Assembly: GCF_014696675.1 (NCBI RefSeq)
Contig: NZ_JACJQN010000004.1
Span: forward strand, 219,730-283,729
Source of the DNA: Phormidium tenue FACHB-1052
Lineage (GTDB): Bacteria > Cyanobacteriota > Cyanobacteriia > Phormidesmidales > Phormidesmidaceae
DNA: 64,000 bases
Reading direction: 5' to 3'
Shown here piece after piece: positions 9,101 to 18,705 of this stretch. Below the pieces are notes generated by a model that did not search any database, was not told the DNA's origin, and saw only the letters and a program-made list of their open reading frames with translations. The position numbers were made by a program, and so were the translations under genes. The first letter of the stretch is position 1. Each line of letters begins with the position of its first letter.

Positions 9101-9847
9101 ATGACCCTTTCCACCTGCCCCGATGCCCTGTGGCTCAACGTCAGCCCCAGTTTTGAGCGGTTTGATCACAAGCTGCTGGGCCGCCTAGCCCGCCATGTCG
9201 AAGTTGCCCATTGGGCCTACCGTCAAACCCCCGATGAGCCCAGTTCCCTGGATATTGCTGTTACCCTGCTGCACGATTACCTCAAAGGTCACAACCGGCC
9301 AGTACACCTGATGGGACACGGTCTAGGCGGGCTGGTGGGGTTGCTCTACACTCGCCAAAACCCCCATCGGGTCAAGTCGCTAACGCTGCTCTCGGTAGGC
9401 GTTAACCCGATGGTCGATTGGCAAGCCCATTACTACGCCCAACTCGAACGCTTGCCCTGCCAGCGGCGGCAGGTGCTGACCCAAATGGTCTATAGCCTGT
9501 TTGGCCACCAGGCACGGCCTTTGGTGCCTGGCTGGGTCAACCTGTTAGAGCAGGATTTGCTGCACTCGGTATCGCCTCACTCGCTGCTGAAGCGGGTTAG
9601 CCTCTGCCCCGGCAGCGTAGCGGTGCCCCTGCTCATTTGTGGTGGCGAAGCAGATTCTATCGTTGATCCGACTCAAATTCAGGGATGGCAGCCGTGGCTC
9701 AAGGGAAGCGATCGCACAGCTTTATTTCCAGGCCGTCACTTTTTTCATGCCAGGCATCCCCATCCTGTAGCCAGCCAAATTTTGAGCTTTTGGGGAACCA
9801 CTGACAACCTGCTAGTCGCACCTCAGAGCCTTAAAACGGTTTCCTAA
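9101..9847 (+). CDS. isiC: Alpha/beta-hydrolase of the isi operon (IsiC-like)
   Basis: This 248-residue protein has the alpha/beta-hydrolase fold and sits where isiC follows isiB in other cyanobacteria. IsiC is annotated as lipase/esterase/haloperoxidase-like, and its substrate is unknown. The nucleophile elbow, normally G-H-S-x-G-G, reads GHGLGG here, with Gly74 at the Ser position. The acid region GGEADSIVDP and the His region FPGRHFFHARH remain. As read, the enzyme lacks the usual nucleophile and may be inactive as a hydrolase or have a non-hydrolytic role. The conserved middle block (QNPHRVKSLTLLSVGVNP) argues that the gene is still under selection. Confidence 0.8.
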   Translation: MTLSTCPDALWLNVSPSFERFDHKLLGRLARHVEVAHWAYRQTPDEPSSLDIAVTLLHDYLKGHNRPVHLMGHGLGGLVGLLYTRQNPHRVKSLTLLSVGVNPMVDWQAHYYAQLERLPCQRRQVLTQMVYSLFGHQARPLVPGWVNLLEQDLLHSVSPHSLLKRVSLCPGSVAVPLLICGGEADSIVDPTQIQGWQPWLKGSDRTALFPGRHFFHARHPHPVASQILSFWGTTDNLLVAPQSLKTVS

Positions 9848-9998
9848 CTTCCACCAACAATTTCAGCGAGGTTCCCTAACCCATCGGCTATTAGCCCACC
9901 CGGCGGACTCGGCCCCTTCGGCGATAGCGACGACGGCTGCCCTCCCAGTTTCAGGCAGCCCAAGTGAACTTTTCGATAAAAAAGTAGTCCACGGCAGG

Positions 9999-11636
9999 TT
10001 AGTTTCGCAGGAGATCGCGGCTGAGGGCAGGGGTATTAGGGGACTCAATGGTCTCAGCCTCAAACATTTCGGGCACGCCGCCATTGAGTACGGTGAGCAC
10101 CTGGGGCGGAGTGGCATCGGGAGGATAGACCAGATCTACCTCTAGATCTTGGCGGGCTTCGGCAGGAATGTTGAGCTTGAGCAGGGCTTCAGCCTCCTGC
10201 CCCCGGCGCTGCACCAGGTGAACGTAGTGGGTGCGCTCTAGCCCCATCTGATTTCTAAACTTCAGCCGCACCGTGCCTCGAAAGAACACCCGGTCTTCGG
10301 GAGGACGACGAAAGCGCAGCCCCTGAACCAATTCCTCATCGCGAATCGGGGTTTGAAACTTGAGAGTAATGGCTTGCTCGACGCCCCGATTATTGTAAAA
10401 GGGGAGCTTGAGGCTGTAGCGCACGCCGTAGTTGCCGTGGGCGCGGTAGGCCGTGTCGGGGTAACGGGCCACCATAGGAGCACTCTGGATTTGTCCGGTG
10501 CCAAAGGTGTTGCGATCGACGGAGCTAATCACGTAGGAGAAGGCATTGCCGGGGGCCGGAATCGTCAACACGTCGGTGTCGGGGGAGTCGGTGAGCGTGG
10601 CCTTCCAGCTAGCACCCTTAGCCACCCCGGCTACTCGACCGTAGTAAAACCGCCCAAACCGATAGGTCTCGGGGTCAGAGGGAGGAATGTCGCGGGGGCC
10701 AGCTAGGTTGCCTTGCTTGAGCACCTGAAGCCAGTCTTGCAGGGTAGGCACGCGCTCGTTGCCGTTGGGCATCACGTCGGCATAGCGCGCCAGGCTGGCC
10801 ACATGCACCGGGCCGCTGCTGGAGAGATACATCATAGCCGTGCGGCCATTGCTGGGAATCGGGCGCGGGGCTAGGGGACGGGGTAGGGCAGCCGCGCCAG
10901 TTTCGCCAGTTTCAGGATTGATTTGAGCATCGGCGGCGGTCAGCGTCACGGGGCGGATGGGAGGCTTGGGAATCACAGCTCCCTGGGGATGACTGCCGTT
11001 GACCGGTACGGTGAGCGATCGCAGCGGGATGGGGGTGTTCATCAGCAGTTGCACATGGCCAGGGGGCACGGTGATGCGATTGGGCCAGTGGGACTGGTTG
11101 GCTCCGCGCAAAATGTCGGTGGTGGTGCGGCTGCCGGGGCCAGCGTAGACATTGCCGTTCGAGCTGAGGCGAGCGTCGGGCAGGTCGATAAAGGGAGCCT
11201 CTTGGCTGAGGTAGCTGACTCCCTGATGGATGGTGATGTCGATCGGTTCGCTGCCGGGGTTATATACCAAAACGCCCATAAACAGAGTGCGGCGATCGTC
11301 AGCGTTTGCCCCTCGGGCAATGTGGTGGGCAAAGAGATCGAAGCGGCCATTAAAGGCATAGTTGAGATGGGCATCGGGGGATGCCATGCCGTCCTTAGGA
11401 AAGGTGGACAGCAGAATGCCGTTCTGCTGCACGACTTCGGGGCTGTTGCTGTTGAACACAGGAGTTTCGTCCAGGCCGCCGGGGAGGGGGCGCACTTCCT
11501 GGTAACGAATCACCTCGGCATAGCTACCGTCGCGGGGAATGACGACGGTTTTGGCCTCTGGGGCTGGGGTGGTTTCACCCGGCGGTAGTTGAGCAAACAG
11601 CGGGGAAAGGGTGAAAGCGACTAACGCACTCAGCAT
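9999..11636 (-). CDS. DUF3370-family exported protein
   Basis: This is a cyanobacterial protein of unknown function in the DUF3370 family. From the ATG at 11636 it has 545 residues and begins with a signal peptide (MLSALVAFTLSPLFA, cleavage expected after AQ). Conserved stretches include EVRPLPGGLDETPVFNSNSP, GILLSTFPKDGMASPDAHLN and DLFAHHIARG. The body is rich in beta-type segments with no evident catalytic motif. An in-frame start 29 codons upstream (11723) would put extra residues before the signal peptide and is less likely. It probably acts in the periplasm or outer envelope. Confidence 0.8.
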   Translation of the reverse strand: MLSALVAFTLSPLFAQLPPGETTPAPEAKTVVIPRDGSYAEVIRYQEVRPLPGGLDETPVFNSNSPEVVQQNGILLSTFPKDGMASPDAHLNYAFNGRFDLFAHHIARGANADDRRTLFMGVLVYNPGSEPIDITIHQGVSYLSQEAPFIDLPDARLSSNGNVYAGPGSRTTTDILRGANQSHWPNRITVPPGHVQLLMNTPIPLRSLTVPVNGSHPQGAVIPKPPIRPVTLTAADAQINPETGETGAAALPRPLAPRPIPSNGRTAMMYLSSSGPVHVASLARYADVMPNGNERVPTLQDWLQVLKQGNLAGPRDIPPSDPETYRFGRFYYGRVAGVAKGASWKATLTDSPDTDVLTIPAPGNAFSYVISSVDRNTFGTGQIQSAPMVARYPDTAYRAHGNYGVRYSLKLPFYNNRGVEQAITLKFQTPIRDEELVQGLRFRRPPEDRVFFRGTVRLKFRNQMGLERTHYVHLVQRRGQEAEALLKLNIPAEARQDLEVDLVYPPDATPPQVLTVLNGGVPEMFEAETIESPNTPALSRDLLRN

Positions 11637-11915
11637 GGATAACCCGTGGAACGACCAAAATACTAGTGAATTCAGTGTGCCCAGGTAAAACAGGCCTGAA
11701 GCAGTAGACGACGACCCTGACAATGGTCAACATTGGTGAGGGTGGAGAGCAGTGTAGCCAGCCCTGGGGTTGCCGAAAATCTAGGCGAAAAACAGCGATC
11801 TAGAGGCGGCGATGACAATGGCTATATTGCCCGATCCACAATAGCACCTTGGGGGGTGGGGTATTTCGCCACGTTTTCAGGAAAATCATTGAATCTTCAT
11901 CGATCGGGCTTGGGC

Positions 11916-14753
11916 CTATTGCCCCCGCAGGGGAGCATCTAGCACCTTGACGATGCGATCGCTGACATCTTCGAGGTAGGCCAGGGTCGCCAGATCAAGC
12001 CGCTGGGCGTGGCGGTTGAGGTGACGGGCGATCGCCCCTTGAAGCTGCCTTAGCTGATAGCGGGCCAGCACTCGGGCTTCTTCGGGGGCACCAAAGGTGG
12101 CCTCTTGGGCAACAAAGCCCAAAAGGTCAGTGACACCTTCACCGGAGCGGTGGTTGCGCAGCACTAGGCTGGTGAGGGTGTTGAGGTGATGGCGCTGCAG
12201 CCCCTGTCGCAGGCTAGAAATGGGCGCTGCCTCAGTGGGTGGACTCAGCACTTCGGCCCAAACCGCCTGGCTCAACGTGTCAAACAGCTCAGCTAGGGTA
12301 AAGGAATCTGGCCCTTGATATTTGAGTTCGCTGTCGCGCAGGCGCAGCAGCCGATCGCCCTCCAGCAGATTGCTAAGGGTGAATGCCTGAGTCGACACGA
12401 TGCGATCGTAGATCGGGTAGTCGAGGCGATCGCTAGACAGATCTTCCCCCCAGGGCGACCAGAGATCGGAAGCTAGGCGGTTGACCAGTTCTGGGGATAA
12501 GGCGATGGCATCGGGGGCAAATACCTGCTGGTTGAGCACAGCCAGGGCGCGCCGCTGCTCCGCTGCCCCTATGGACTCGAAGGGAGCCCGCCCGCCAGAA
12601 CTCCAGGGGTCGGTGCGGGTAAAGCGCTGCCCCCCAATGTAGTTAGAGATAATCATTGCCTGTAGGTCGTAGTGGAAAAACACCAGATCTACCCACTGCC
12701 GCAGTTGGCCATAGCCCTCGCCGGGGTTGACCGAAAACCAGTCAAGGCGATCCCAAATGGACTGGGCGATCGCCATTTGGCCCTCGGCATAGCCCAGAGG
12801 GTCACTGCTCATATCCCAGGGGTTGGCCTTAGGGTCGACCATGGTGTAGGCGTCTTCTTCGGTGGCGTAGGCCAGGGCCGGATCTGCCGCACGATCGGCA
12901 ATGGACTGAAGCTCGCGCTGGGCGGTGGCGCGGCTGGTGACTGGGCGATAGCCATACTCAATAGCCCAGCGATCGTAGGGGCCGAGCCGAGTCGGGAAGT
13001 AGTCGCCTTGGGGCTGACCAACGGGGGCCAGGTTAGGGAGCGTGTAGTCCATGATGGAGCCGGTCATGCCCTGGGCCTGGATGATGGCCGGGTTATTGAG
13101 GTCGGCGGGAGACAGCAGAGTGCTGCCCAAAAAGTTGTGTCGTAGCCCCAGCACGTGACCCACCTCGTGGGCAGTTAGCTCTCGCAAAAATTGCTCTAGG
13201 TAAGCCGCCTTGGCGTCACGGGTTGAAAACGGTGGCGCTAGGGTGGCGATGGCCAGAGAGCCAAAGGCATTGGCACGGGAGGCTCGTAGGCTAGCGCAGT
13301 GATCTAGGGTGCCGAGTTGGGGTGAGGCAGAGCCTTCAGCGGCTTGGGCGGTGAGCCGGGCTATCAGGCGATCGCCCAGAGGATGGCCGCACAACGCCAT
13401 TTCATCCCTAGCAAGCGCTCCTCGATCGGCCAGCGTGTCGTACTGCAGGGTGAGGTCGCGCACAACGCTAGCATCGAGCAGAATGTCGGCATCCAGAATT
13501 TCACCAGTCAGGGGGTTGACTCGCACAGGCCCAAACCCTGCGTATTCAGAGTAGAGCGAGTCTGACCAGCGGATTACGTTGTAACGCACATCGGCTGGGT
13601 CCCAGTCGGCGTTGGCGGGCATTTGGCGCACCTCGATCGCTTGGGTAAAGCCAGCTTGCTCAAAGGCAGCGTTCCACCACTCGATGCCGTCGCGAATGGC
13701 CGCGCGGTATTCCTCAGGCGTCGTGTTCTCAATCCAGAAGACCAGCGGCGTTTTGGGGGGCGAGAGGGCGGCGGTGGGGTCTTGTTTTTCTAAATGCCAG
13801 CGGTGAATGTTGCGTACGAAGGGGTCGGCAATGCCGGGGCGACCTAGCGATTGGTAGGTCGTGAGAAAATACCCCACCCGCTCGTCGGCCTGCCGGGGCT
13901 GAAAGGTAGGGTGATTGGGAATGACTGAGAGACTGTAGCGTACCCGTAGGTTAAACCCTCGGCTGTCGGGGATGCCCTCGAGCCCAAAAAAGAAGGGTGA
14001 GTCAGAGCTGGCCCCGCCCGAGAAGCCCAGTACGGTCTCCAGCTCGACATTATCGGGGAAAGCTCTGACCGGCCCCAGGTAAGAGGCGTCGGCGTTGAGG
14101 GCGTAGCTGCCCAGCACTGAGGGAAACTGGCTTACCAAGTTAGCAGGGTCACGAGTGATCAGCCAGTCTTTGAGGTCGATGAGCAGTTCACCCGTTTCGT
14201 CATCAATGGCCTGAATGGGTAGCGTCGTCACCACCGAATCGCTAAAGGATTCTCGCAGCAGCTGCTGAGCCTGGGGCTGCGAATTGCGAAACAACGTGTT
14301 GGGAACCGCCACCTGCAAGCGGTTGTCAGGAATCTGGCGAAACTGAACCATAAGATCGTTGACGGGCCAGCCTCGAAACAGCCCGGCCTCGCCAACCCCT
14401 GATTCTAGGGTGGCAATAAACAGCAGGTTTTGGTTGAGCTGGGCAGGCTTTAGCCCTAAAAAGGCTCGATTGAGCTCAAGATCGTGGTAAACCGTAAACA
14501 ACCCTTGGGAGACGGCCAGCCCCTTGACTGTCTCTTCAAAGGACTTGGGGCTAACGGGTTCTGCCCCGTCATTAGGAGCTGACTCATCGGGGGAGGGCTC
14601 GCTGACCTGGGCCGAAAAAACGCCAGGAGCCGGTTCCACCGCTGGAGAAATCTGGGGTGTTGCCCCCTGACTGCTGAGGCTGAAGGAGAGGGTCAACGCG
14701 ATCGCCAGGCCCAAGAAAAAAACCAGGCCTAGCCGTATGCTCTGCTTTACCAA
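11916..14753 (-). CDS. Exported zinc-dependent metalloprotease, metzincin type (DUF5117/DUF4953-like)
   Basis: The 945-residue protein starts with a signal peptide or anchor (LGLVFFLGLAIALTLSFSL, residues 9-27). The zinc site is the extended metzincin motif HEVGHVLGLRH with H529, E530, H533 and H539. A following SIMDYTLPNL segment supplies a Met-turn-like MDY. N-terminal conserved blocks (LKPAQLNQNLLFIATLESGV, FRQIPDNRLQVAVPN) match large cyanobacterial and Bacteroidota zinc proteases with DUF5117, DUF5118 and DUF4953 regions. Substrates are unknown. It is divergent from purN with a 44-nt gap, which must carry both promoters unless they lie within coding sequence. Confidence 0.85.
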   Translation of the reverse strand: MVKQSIRLGLVFFLGLAIALTLSFSLSSQGATPQISPAVEPAPGVFSAQVSEPSPDESAPNDGAEPVSPKSFEETVKGLAVSQGLFTVYHDLELNRAFLGLKPAQLNQNLLFIATLESGVGEAGLFRGWPVNDLMVQFRQIPDNRLQVAVPNTLFRNSQPQAQQLLRESFSDSVVTTLPIQAIDDETGELLIDLKDWLITRDPANLVSQFPSVLGSYALNADASYLGPVRAFPDNVELETVLGFSGGASSDSPFFFGLEGIPDSRGFNLRVRYSLSVIPNHPTFQPRQADERVGYFLTTYQSLGRPGIADPFVRNIHRWHLEKQDPTAALSPPKTPLVFWIENTTPEEYRAAIRDGIEWWNAAFEQAGFTQAIEVRQMPANADWDPADVRYNVIRWSDSLYSEYAGFGPVRVNPLTGEILDADILLDASVVRDLTLQYDTLADRGALARDEMALCGHPLGDRLIARLTAQAAEGSASPQLGTLDHCASLRASRANAFGSLAIATLAPPFSTRDAKAAYLEQFLRELTAHEVGHVLGLRHNFLGSTLLSPADLNNPAIIQAQGMTGSIMDYTLPNLAPVGQPQGDYFPTRLGPYDRWAIEYGYRPVTSRATAQRELQSIADRAADPALAYATEEDAYTMVDPKANPWDMSSDPLGYAEGQMAIAQSIWDRLDWFSVNPGEGYGQLRQWVDLVFFHYDLQAMIISNYIGGQRFTRTDPWSSGGRAPFESIGAAEQRRALAVLNQQVFAPDAIALSPELVNRLASDLWSPWGEDLSSDRLDYPIYDRIVSTQAFTLSNLLEGDRLLRLRDSELKYQGPDSFTLAELFDTLSQAVWAEVLSPPTEAAPISSLRQGLQRHHLNTLTSLVLRNHRSGEGVTDLLGFVAQEATFGAPEEARVLARYQLRQLQGAIARHLNRHAQRLDLATLAYLEDVSDRIVKVLDAPLRGQ

Positions 14754-14797
14754 CTGCGCTCCTTCGCCCCTAGGGTAGGGGTTTTTTATGTTGTCAT

Positions 14798-15475
14798 ATG
14801 ATAGACCTCATTTCCCCAATTCTCGATGCTATGCCAGAGACTGCTCCCAACCTGATTTCGCCACCGCTGCCCAACCCCTGGCCCCAGTTTGAGCGGCCCC
14901 TCAAACTAGGAGTGATGGCCTCGGGCAACGGCAGCAACCTAGAAGCGATCGCCCAAGCTATCAGTCGGGGTGATCTGCACGCTCAGATACAAGTAGTGGT
15001 GTACAACAACCCCAAGGCTATGGTAGCCGAGCGATCGGCCCGCCTTGATCTGCCCACCGTGCTGTTGAACCACCGCCAGTACCCCAGCCGTGAGGCCTTA
15101 GACCACGATATTGTGGAAACGCTCCGTGTCCACGGGGTTGACTGGGTGATTATGGCGGGCTGGATGCGCTGTGTGACATCGGTATTAATTGACGCGTTTC
15201 CCCAGCGGGTGCTGAACATTCACCCCAGTCTGCTGCCCAGTTTTCCGGGGCTGCGAGCGGTCGAGCAGGCACTGGCGGCAGGGGTAAAGGTGTCAGGCTG
15301 CACCGTACACCAGGTCGAGCTTGCGGTAGACAGCGGCCCGATGATTATGCAGGCGGTGGTGCCAGTGCAGCCCGGCGATACCCCCGCGACGCTTCAGGCT
15401 CGCATTCAGCAGCAAGAGCACCGTATCTACCCAGCGGCGATCGCCCTGGCGGCCCTGGAATGCGATCGCCCCTAA
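14798..15475 (+). CDS. purN: Phosphoribosylglycinamide formyltransferase
   Basis: This enzyme transfers a formyl group from 10-formyl-THF to GAR, the third step of purine synthesis. The core begins LGVMASGNGSNLEAIA at about residue 38. The catalytic region reads MAGWMRCVTSVLIDAFPQRVLNIHPSLLPSFPG (split here for description), containing the NIHPSLLP signature with the catalytic His, and SGCTVHQVELAVDSGPMI follows. The 225-residue frame is slightly longer than E. coli PurN because of an N-terminal extension. The true start may be the ATG at 14831 (MPETAPNL). Confidence 0.93.
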   Translation: MIDLISPILDAMPETAPNLISPPLPNPWPQFERPLKLGVMASGNGSNLEAIAQAISRGDLHAQIQVVVYNNPKAMVAERSARLDLPTVLLNHRQYPSREALDHDIVETLRVHGVDWVIMAGWMRCVTSVLIDAFPQRVLNIHPSLLPSFPGLRAVEQALAAGVKVSGCTVHQVELAVDSGPMIMQAVVPVQPGDTPATLQARIQQQEHRIYPAAIALAALECDRP

Positions 15476-15514
15476 TCCCGCCTAGCCGTTGGGGCAAATT
15501 CGCCGGGCGTTTTC

Positions 15515-16204
15515 CTAGCAGCGCTGCACCATCGGGTTTAAGAGTTGATTGGCCGGAAACCGAGGGTCAAGTTGAAGCACGATCTGGCGTTGGTCGATGG
15601 TCAGCCAGCCTTCGGCCTTAAAGTCTTTCAGCAGGCGAGTCACGGTGACGCGGGTGGTGCCGATGGCGGTAGCCAACTGGTGGTGCGTCAGCCGCATGGG
15701 AATGCGAATGCCACTGGGTTCGACATGGCCAAAATCTTTGGCCAGCATCAGCAAAAAGTGCTTGAGGCGATCGGCCACCAGGCGCTTGCCTGAAAGCGCC
15801 AGCCAGGCTTCGGCCTGCTGCATTCTCAAAGTTAAATTGCGAAACATGCCCGCCATTAGCACCGACGAACCTTCAATTTCGGCCATGGGCAACGACAGCA
15901 CATCGACATCGGTGAGGGCGGTGGCCCAGTAAGGATCAACGGTGGTCAAGGGGAGGCCGACGGGCATCGATGGCCCAGCCAGGCCCAGTAGCGTTTCACT
16001 GCCGTCGTGCTGAATGGTGAACAGTTGCACAATCCCCCGACAGATAATCAGCACCTCATTACTGCGTAGAGGAATGGGCCGCCCTGCCACAAAGGGCACG
16101 AGAGCCCGCTCGCGGTAGAGCTGCTCTAGGATCTGAATAAAGGTTTGATGACTGCGGAAATCAATGGTGGGATTGGGGGCAGCAGAGGTTGCGATTGCAG
16201 ACAC
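15515..16204 (-). CDS. Crp/Fnr-family transcriptional regulator, NtcA-like HTH
   Basis: This 229-residue regulator has an N-terminal cyclic-nucleotide-type beta barrel (roughly residues 20-140) and a C-terminal winged helix. The recognition region LATAIGTTRVTVTRLLKDFK is very close to that of NtcA, the global nitrogen regulator. The effector domain differs more, and the C-terminus is not NtcA-like. It is therefore likely a paralogue of NtcA with similar DNA preference rather than NtcA itself. The effector cannot be told from the sequence. It stands alone on the minus strand, convergent with purN. Confidence 0.8.
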   Translation of the reverse strand: MSAIATSAAPNPTIDFRSHQTFIQILEQLYRERALVPFVAGRPIPLRSNEVLIICRGIVQLFTIQHDGSETLLGLAGPSMPVGLPLTTVDPYWATALTDVDVLSLPMAEIEGSSVLMAGMFRNLTLRMQQAEAWLALSGKRLVADRLKHFLLMLAKDFGHVEPSGIRIPMRLTHHQLATAIGTTRVTVTRLLKDFKAEGWLTIDQRQIVLQLDPRFPANQLLNPMVQRC

Positions 16205-16525
16205 GGGGGTACCTAGAGTTCGCCCGGGTAGGCTGCCAGCGAGAAGAGGGGGTTAGGACGGCCCTTGGGGGCGATCGCAACATCCCAAAAACCAGGCATC
16301 CTGAATGACTGGATTCTGGCTAATGCTAGCAGCCTGCCCAGACCCATCTTCGACGGCTGAAATTAAGGAACCCCCCAGTCAAGGTTAAGCCCAGGCAAAT
16401 AGTTCGTTAACGTTTGTGATTTACCGCACTAATCGCCAGATTTTTGGCTATGTGCAATACCTTTGTCCCAAGGTTATAGATGAGTAGGGAGTGCTGACGG
16501 TTATCTACATCAGGTAGGCGGGCTG
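16205..16525. other. Intergenic region between leuC and the Crp-like regulator
   Basis: About 320 nt between two minus-strand genes. It should contain the regulator promoter. I looked for a GTA-N8-TAC NtcA site and did not find a good one. No gene or RNA is visible. Confidence 0.5.
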
Positions 16526-17938
16526 TCAGGCGGGGGACAAATAGTCGCGCACATCGGTCACCTGTCCGGCCAGGGCTGCCGCTGCCACCATCGCCGGACT
16601 CATCAGCAGGGTGCGGCCCGAGGCCGAGCCCTGGCGTCCTTTAAAGTTGCGGTTAGAGGATGAAGCACTGATCTGCCGACCCTGGAGCTTGTCGGGGTTC
16701 ATGGCCAGGCACATCGAGCAGCCTGCCTCGCGCCACTCAAAGCCCGCAGCGGTAAACACCTGGTCTAGCCCTTCGGCCTCGGCCTGCTGCTTCACTCGCT
16801 CAGAGCCAGGCACCACAAAGGCTTTTATCCCCTCGGCCACGGTTCGACCCTGCACCACCTTGGCCGCTTCCCTTAGATCGCTGATCCGCCCGTTGGTGCA
16901 GCTGCCGATAAAGCACACGTCAATGGCGGTGCCCTTCAGGCTTTGGCCGGGGGTGAAATCCATATAGGCAAAGGCGTCTTGGGCCAGCACCTGCTCTTCG
17001 TCGGGCAGGCTGTCGGGTAGCGGCAGCAATTCGGTGATCGCAATGCCCTGGCCAGGGGTAATGCCCCAGGTCACGGTGGGGGCAATGTCGGCGGCGTCGA
17101 ACACAACCACGTCGTCGTACTCGGCGTTGGGGTCGCTGCGTAGGGTATTCCACCAGGTCACGGCCTCATCCCAGGCGGCCCCTTGGGGTGCAAAGTCGCG
17201 CCCGTGGAGGTAGTCGTAGGTGATTTGGTCGGGGTTGACGTAGCCGCAGCGCGCCCCCCCTTCGATTGCCATGTTGCAGAGGGTCATGCGCTCTTCCATC
17301 GACATGGCCTCGATCGCACTGCCAGCAAATTCGTAGGCATAGCCCACTCCGCCCTTCACCCCGAGCTTGCGAATGATGTGCAGCACCACGTCTTTGGCGT
17401 ACACCCCAGGCAGCAGGTCGCCATTGACCTCCACCCGGCGCACCTTGAGCTTGCCAAGGGCCAGAGTTTGGGACGCCAGCACGTCGCGCACCTGACTGGT
17501 GCCAATACCGAAGGCGATCGCCCCAAAGGCTCCGTGGGTCGAGGTATGGCTGTCGCCACAGGCAATGGTCATGCCGGGCTGGGTCAGCCCTTGCTCGGGG
17601 GCAATCACATGCACAATGCCCTGACTACCCGAGCCAATGTTGTAAAAGCGAATGCCGTGTTCTTGACAGTTTTGATCGAGAGCCTGCATCATCGCCTCGG
17701 CCAGGGGGTCAGCGAAGGGGCGGGCCTGGCTTTCGGTGGGCACGATGTGGTCAACAGTGGCGACGGTGCGCTCAGGATACATCACCGTGAGCTCGCGCTC
17801 GCGCACCATGGCAAAGGCCTGGGGGCTGGTGACCTCATGCACCAGGTGCAGCCCAATAAACAGCTGAGTCTGCCCAGAGGGCAGGGTACCTACGGTGTGT
17901 AAATCCCAAACCTTGTCGAACAGCGTACCCTTACTCAT
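16526..17938 (-). CDS. leuC: 3-isopropylmalate dehydratase large subunit
   Basis: This subunit isomerises 2- to 3-isopropylmalate in leucine synthesis together with LeuD, which is not in this window. The 470-residue length fits the family. The 4Fe-4S ligands are the Cys in [14 protein letters not shown] and the pair in [12 protein letters not shown]. Aconitase-type signatures [20 protein letters not shown] and [12 protein letters not shown] are present. The N-terminus [16 protein letters not shown] is canonical. It is probably monocistronic here, with about 290 nt before the divergent gene at 18232. Confidence 0.97.
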   Translation of the reverse strand: MSKGTLFDKVWDLHTVGTLPSGQTQLFIGLHLVHEVTSPQAFAMVRERELTVMYPERTVATVDHIVPTESQARPFADPLAEAMMQALDQNCQEHGIRFYNIGSGSQGIVHVIAPEQGLTQPGMTIACGDSHTSTHGAFGAIAFGIGTSQVRDVLASQTLALGKLKVRRVEVNGDLLPGVYAKDVVLHIIRKLGVKGGVGYAYEFAGSAIEAMSMEERMTLCNMAIEGGARCGYVNPDQITYDYLHGRDFAPQGAAWDEAVTWWNTLRSDPNAEYDDVVVFDAADIAPTVTWGITPGQGIAITELLPLPDSLPDEEQVLAQDAFAYMDFTPGQSLKGTAIDVCFIGSCTNGRISDLREAAKVVQGRTVAEGIKAFVVPGSERVKQQAEAEGLDQVFTAAGFEWREAGCSMCLAMNPDKLQGRQISASSSNRNFKGRQGSASGRTLLMSPAMVAAAALAGQVTDVRDYLSPA

Positions 17939-18231
17939 GGCAGACCTGCGGGCGATATACGGTAAAGCAGTAGTGATGAAAACGATGGCGAATGCGTTGC
18001 CAGCTTTCTATCTTAGCCCAAAGCCTCTGCCCCAGACTTCAGCGAAATATTCCTGAAGACTGAGTTGGCAACTGTATCCGGCGGCTCTTGCCAGATCTTT
18101 ACCGATTCTTTACGATTTTCTGGTACGTTTCAGCTCAGTGCGGCTACAGCCTTTGGCAAAGGCATGAAGAGCTTTAGCCAAAGTTAGTCTGTACAGAGCG
18201 AAACCGGTCCGATTCATTCAGGAGATATGTC

Positions 18232-18567
18232 ATGGGTTTTCTAGGCAAACTGTTCGGCAAGAAAGAAGAAGAAAAAGCTAAGGCCGCCCCTAAGATTGAC
18301 GTGAAGCAAGCGGCGACTAAAGCCTCTATCGAGCCCGCCAAGGTGGGCATTGATGGTGAGTTCGACGAGAGCGGTTTGGCCAAGCGTGTAGCTCTGGCCC
18401 TCGACCAAGCCAATATCTCTGACACGGTTGGCCTCTGGGTGGCTCAAACCGGCTCCACCGTGGTGCTGAAGTACAACCCCGATGCTGAAGGCGTGCTGGA
18501 GCAGGCAAAGAAAGTTGCCCTCACGGTAGATGGCGCTGATAACGTAACCACCGAGCCTAATTCCTAG
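18232..18567 (+). CDS. Small BON-like protein of unknown function
   Basis: This 111-residue protein has a short amphipathic start (MGFLGKLFGKKEEEKAKA), a Lys/Ala linker, and a compact region from residue 45. That region has the pattern of a BON fold: VALALDQANI, then GLWVAQTGSTVVLKYNP, then KKVALTVDGADNV. BON domains usually bind membranes or cell-surface ligands. I infer the family from pattern only. The start is supported by CAGGAGA 8 nt upstream of the ATG, and a strong terminator follows. Confidence 0.65.
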   Translation: MGFLGKLFGKKEEEKAKAAPKIDVKQAATKASIEPAKVGIDGEFDESGLAKRVALALDQANISDTVGLWVAQTGSTVVLKYNPDAEGVLEQAKKVALTVDGADNVTTEPNS

Positions 18568-18631
18568 AACGACGTTAAGCCAACATTAACCCTCGGTTGG
18601 GATGGCTCACCGCCCAATAGCAACTCATACC

Positions 18632-18673
18632 AACGCCAGCACTGGCAACTCTGCCATGGTGCTGGCGTTTTTA
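18632..18673 (+). terminator. Rho-independent terminator after the BON-like gene
   Basis: The perfect 11-bp stem AACGCCAGCAC (18632-18642) and GTGCTGGCGTT (18659-18669) is followed by TTT. It lies in the convergent gap to selU. Confidence 0.8.
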
Positions 18674-18705
18674 GTGAGATAGATGCAATGGTTCAGCGCC
18701 AGTGG

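Noticed and set aside
16405..16430. Possible NtcA binding site near GTTAACGTTTGTG
   Set aside because: It does not fit GTA-N8-TAC on either strand.
17183..17902. 239-codon plus-strand open frame opposite leuC
   Set aside because: Antisense shadow of a high-GC conserved gene, with no domain seen.
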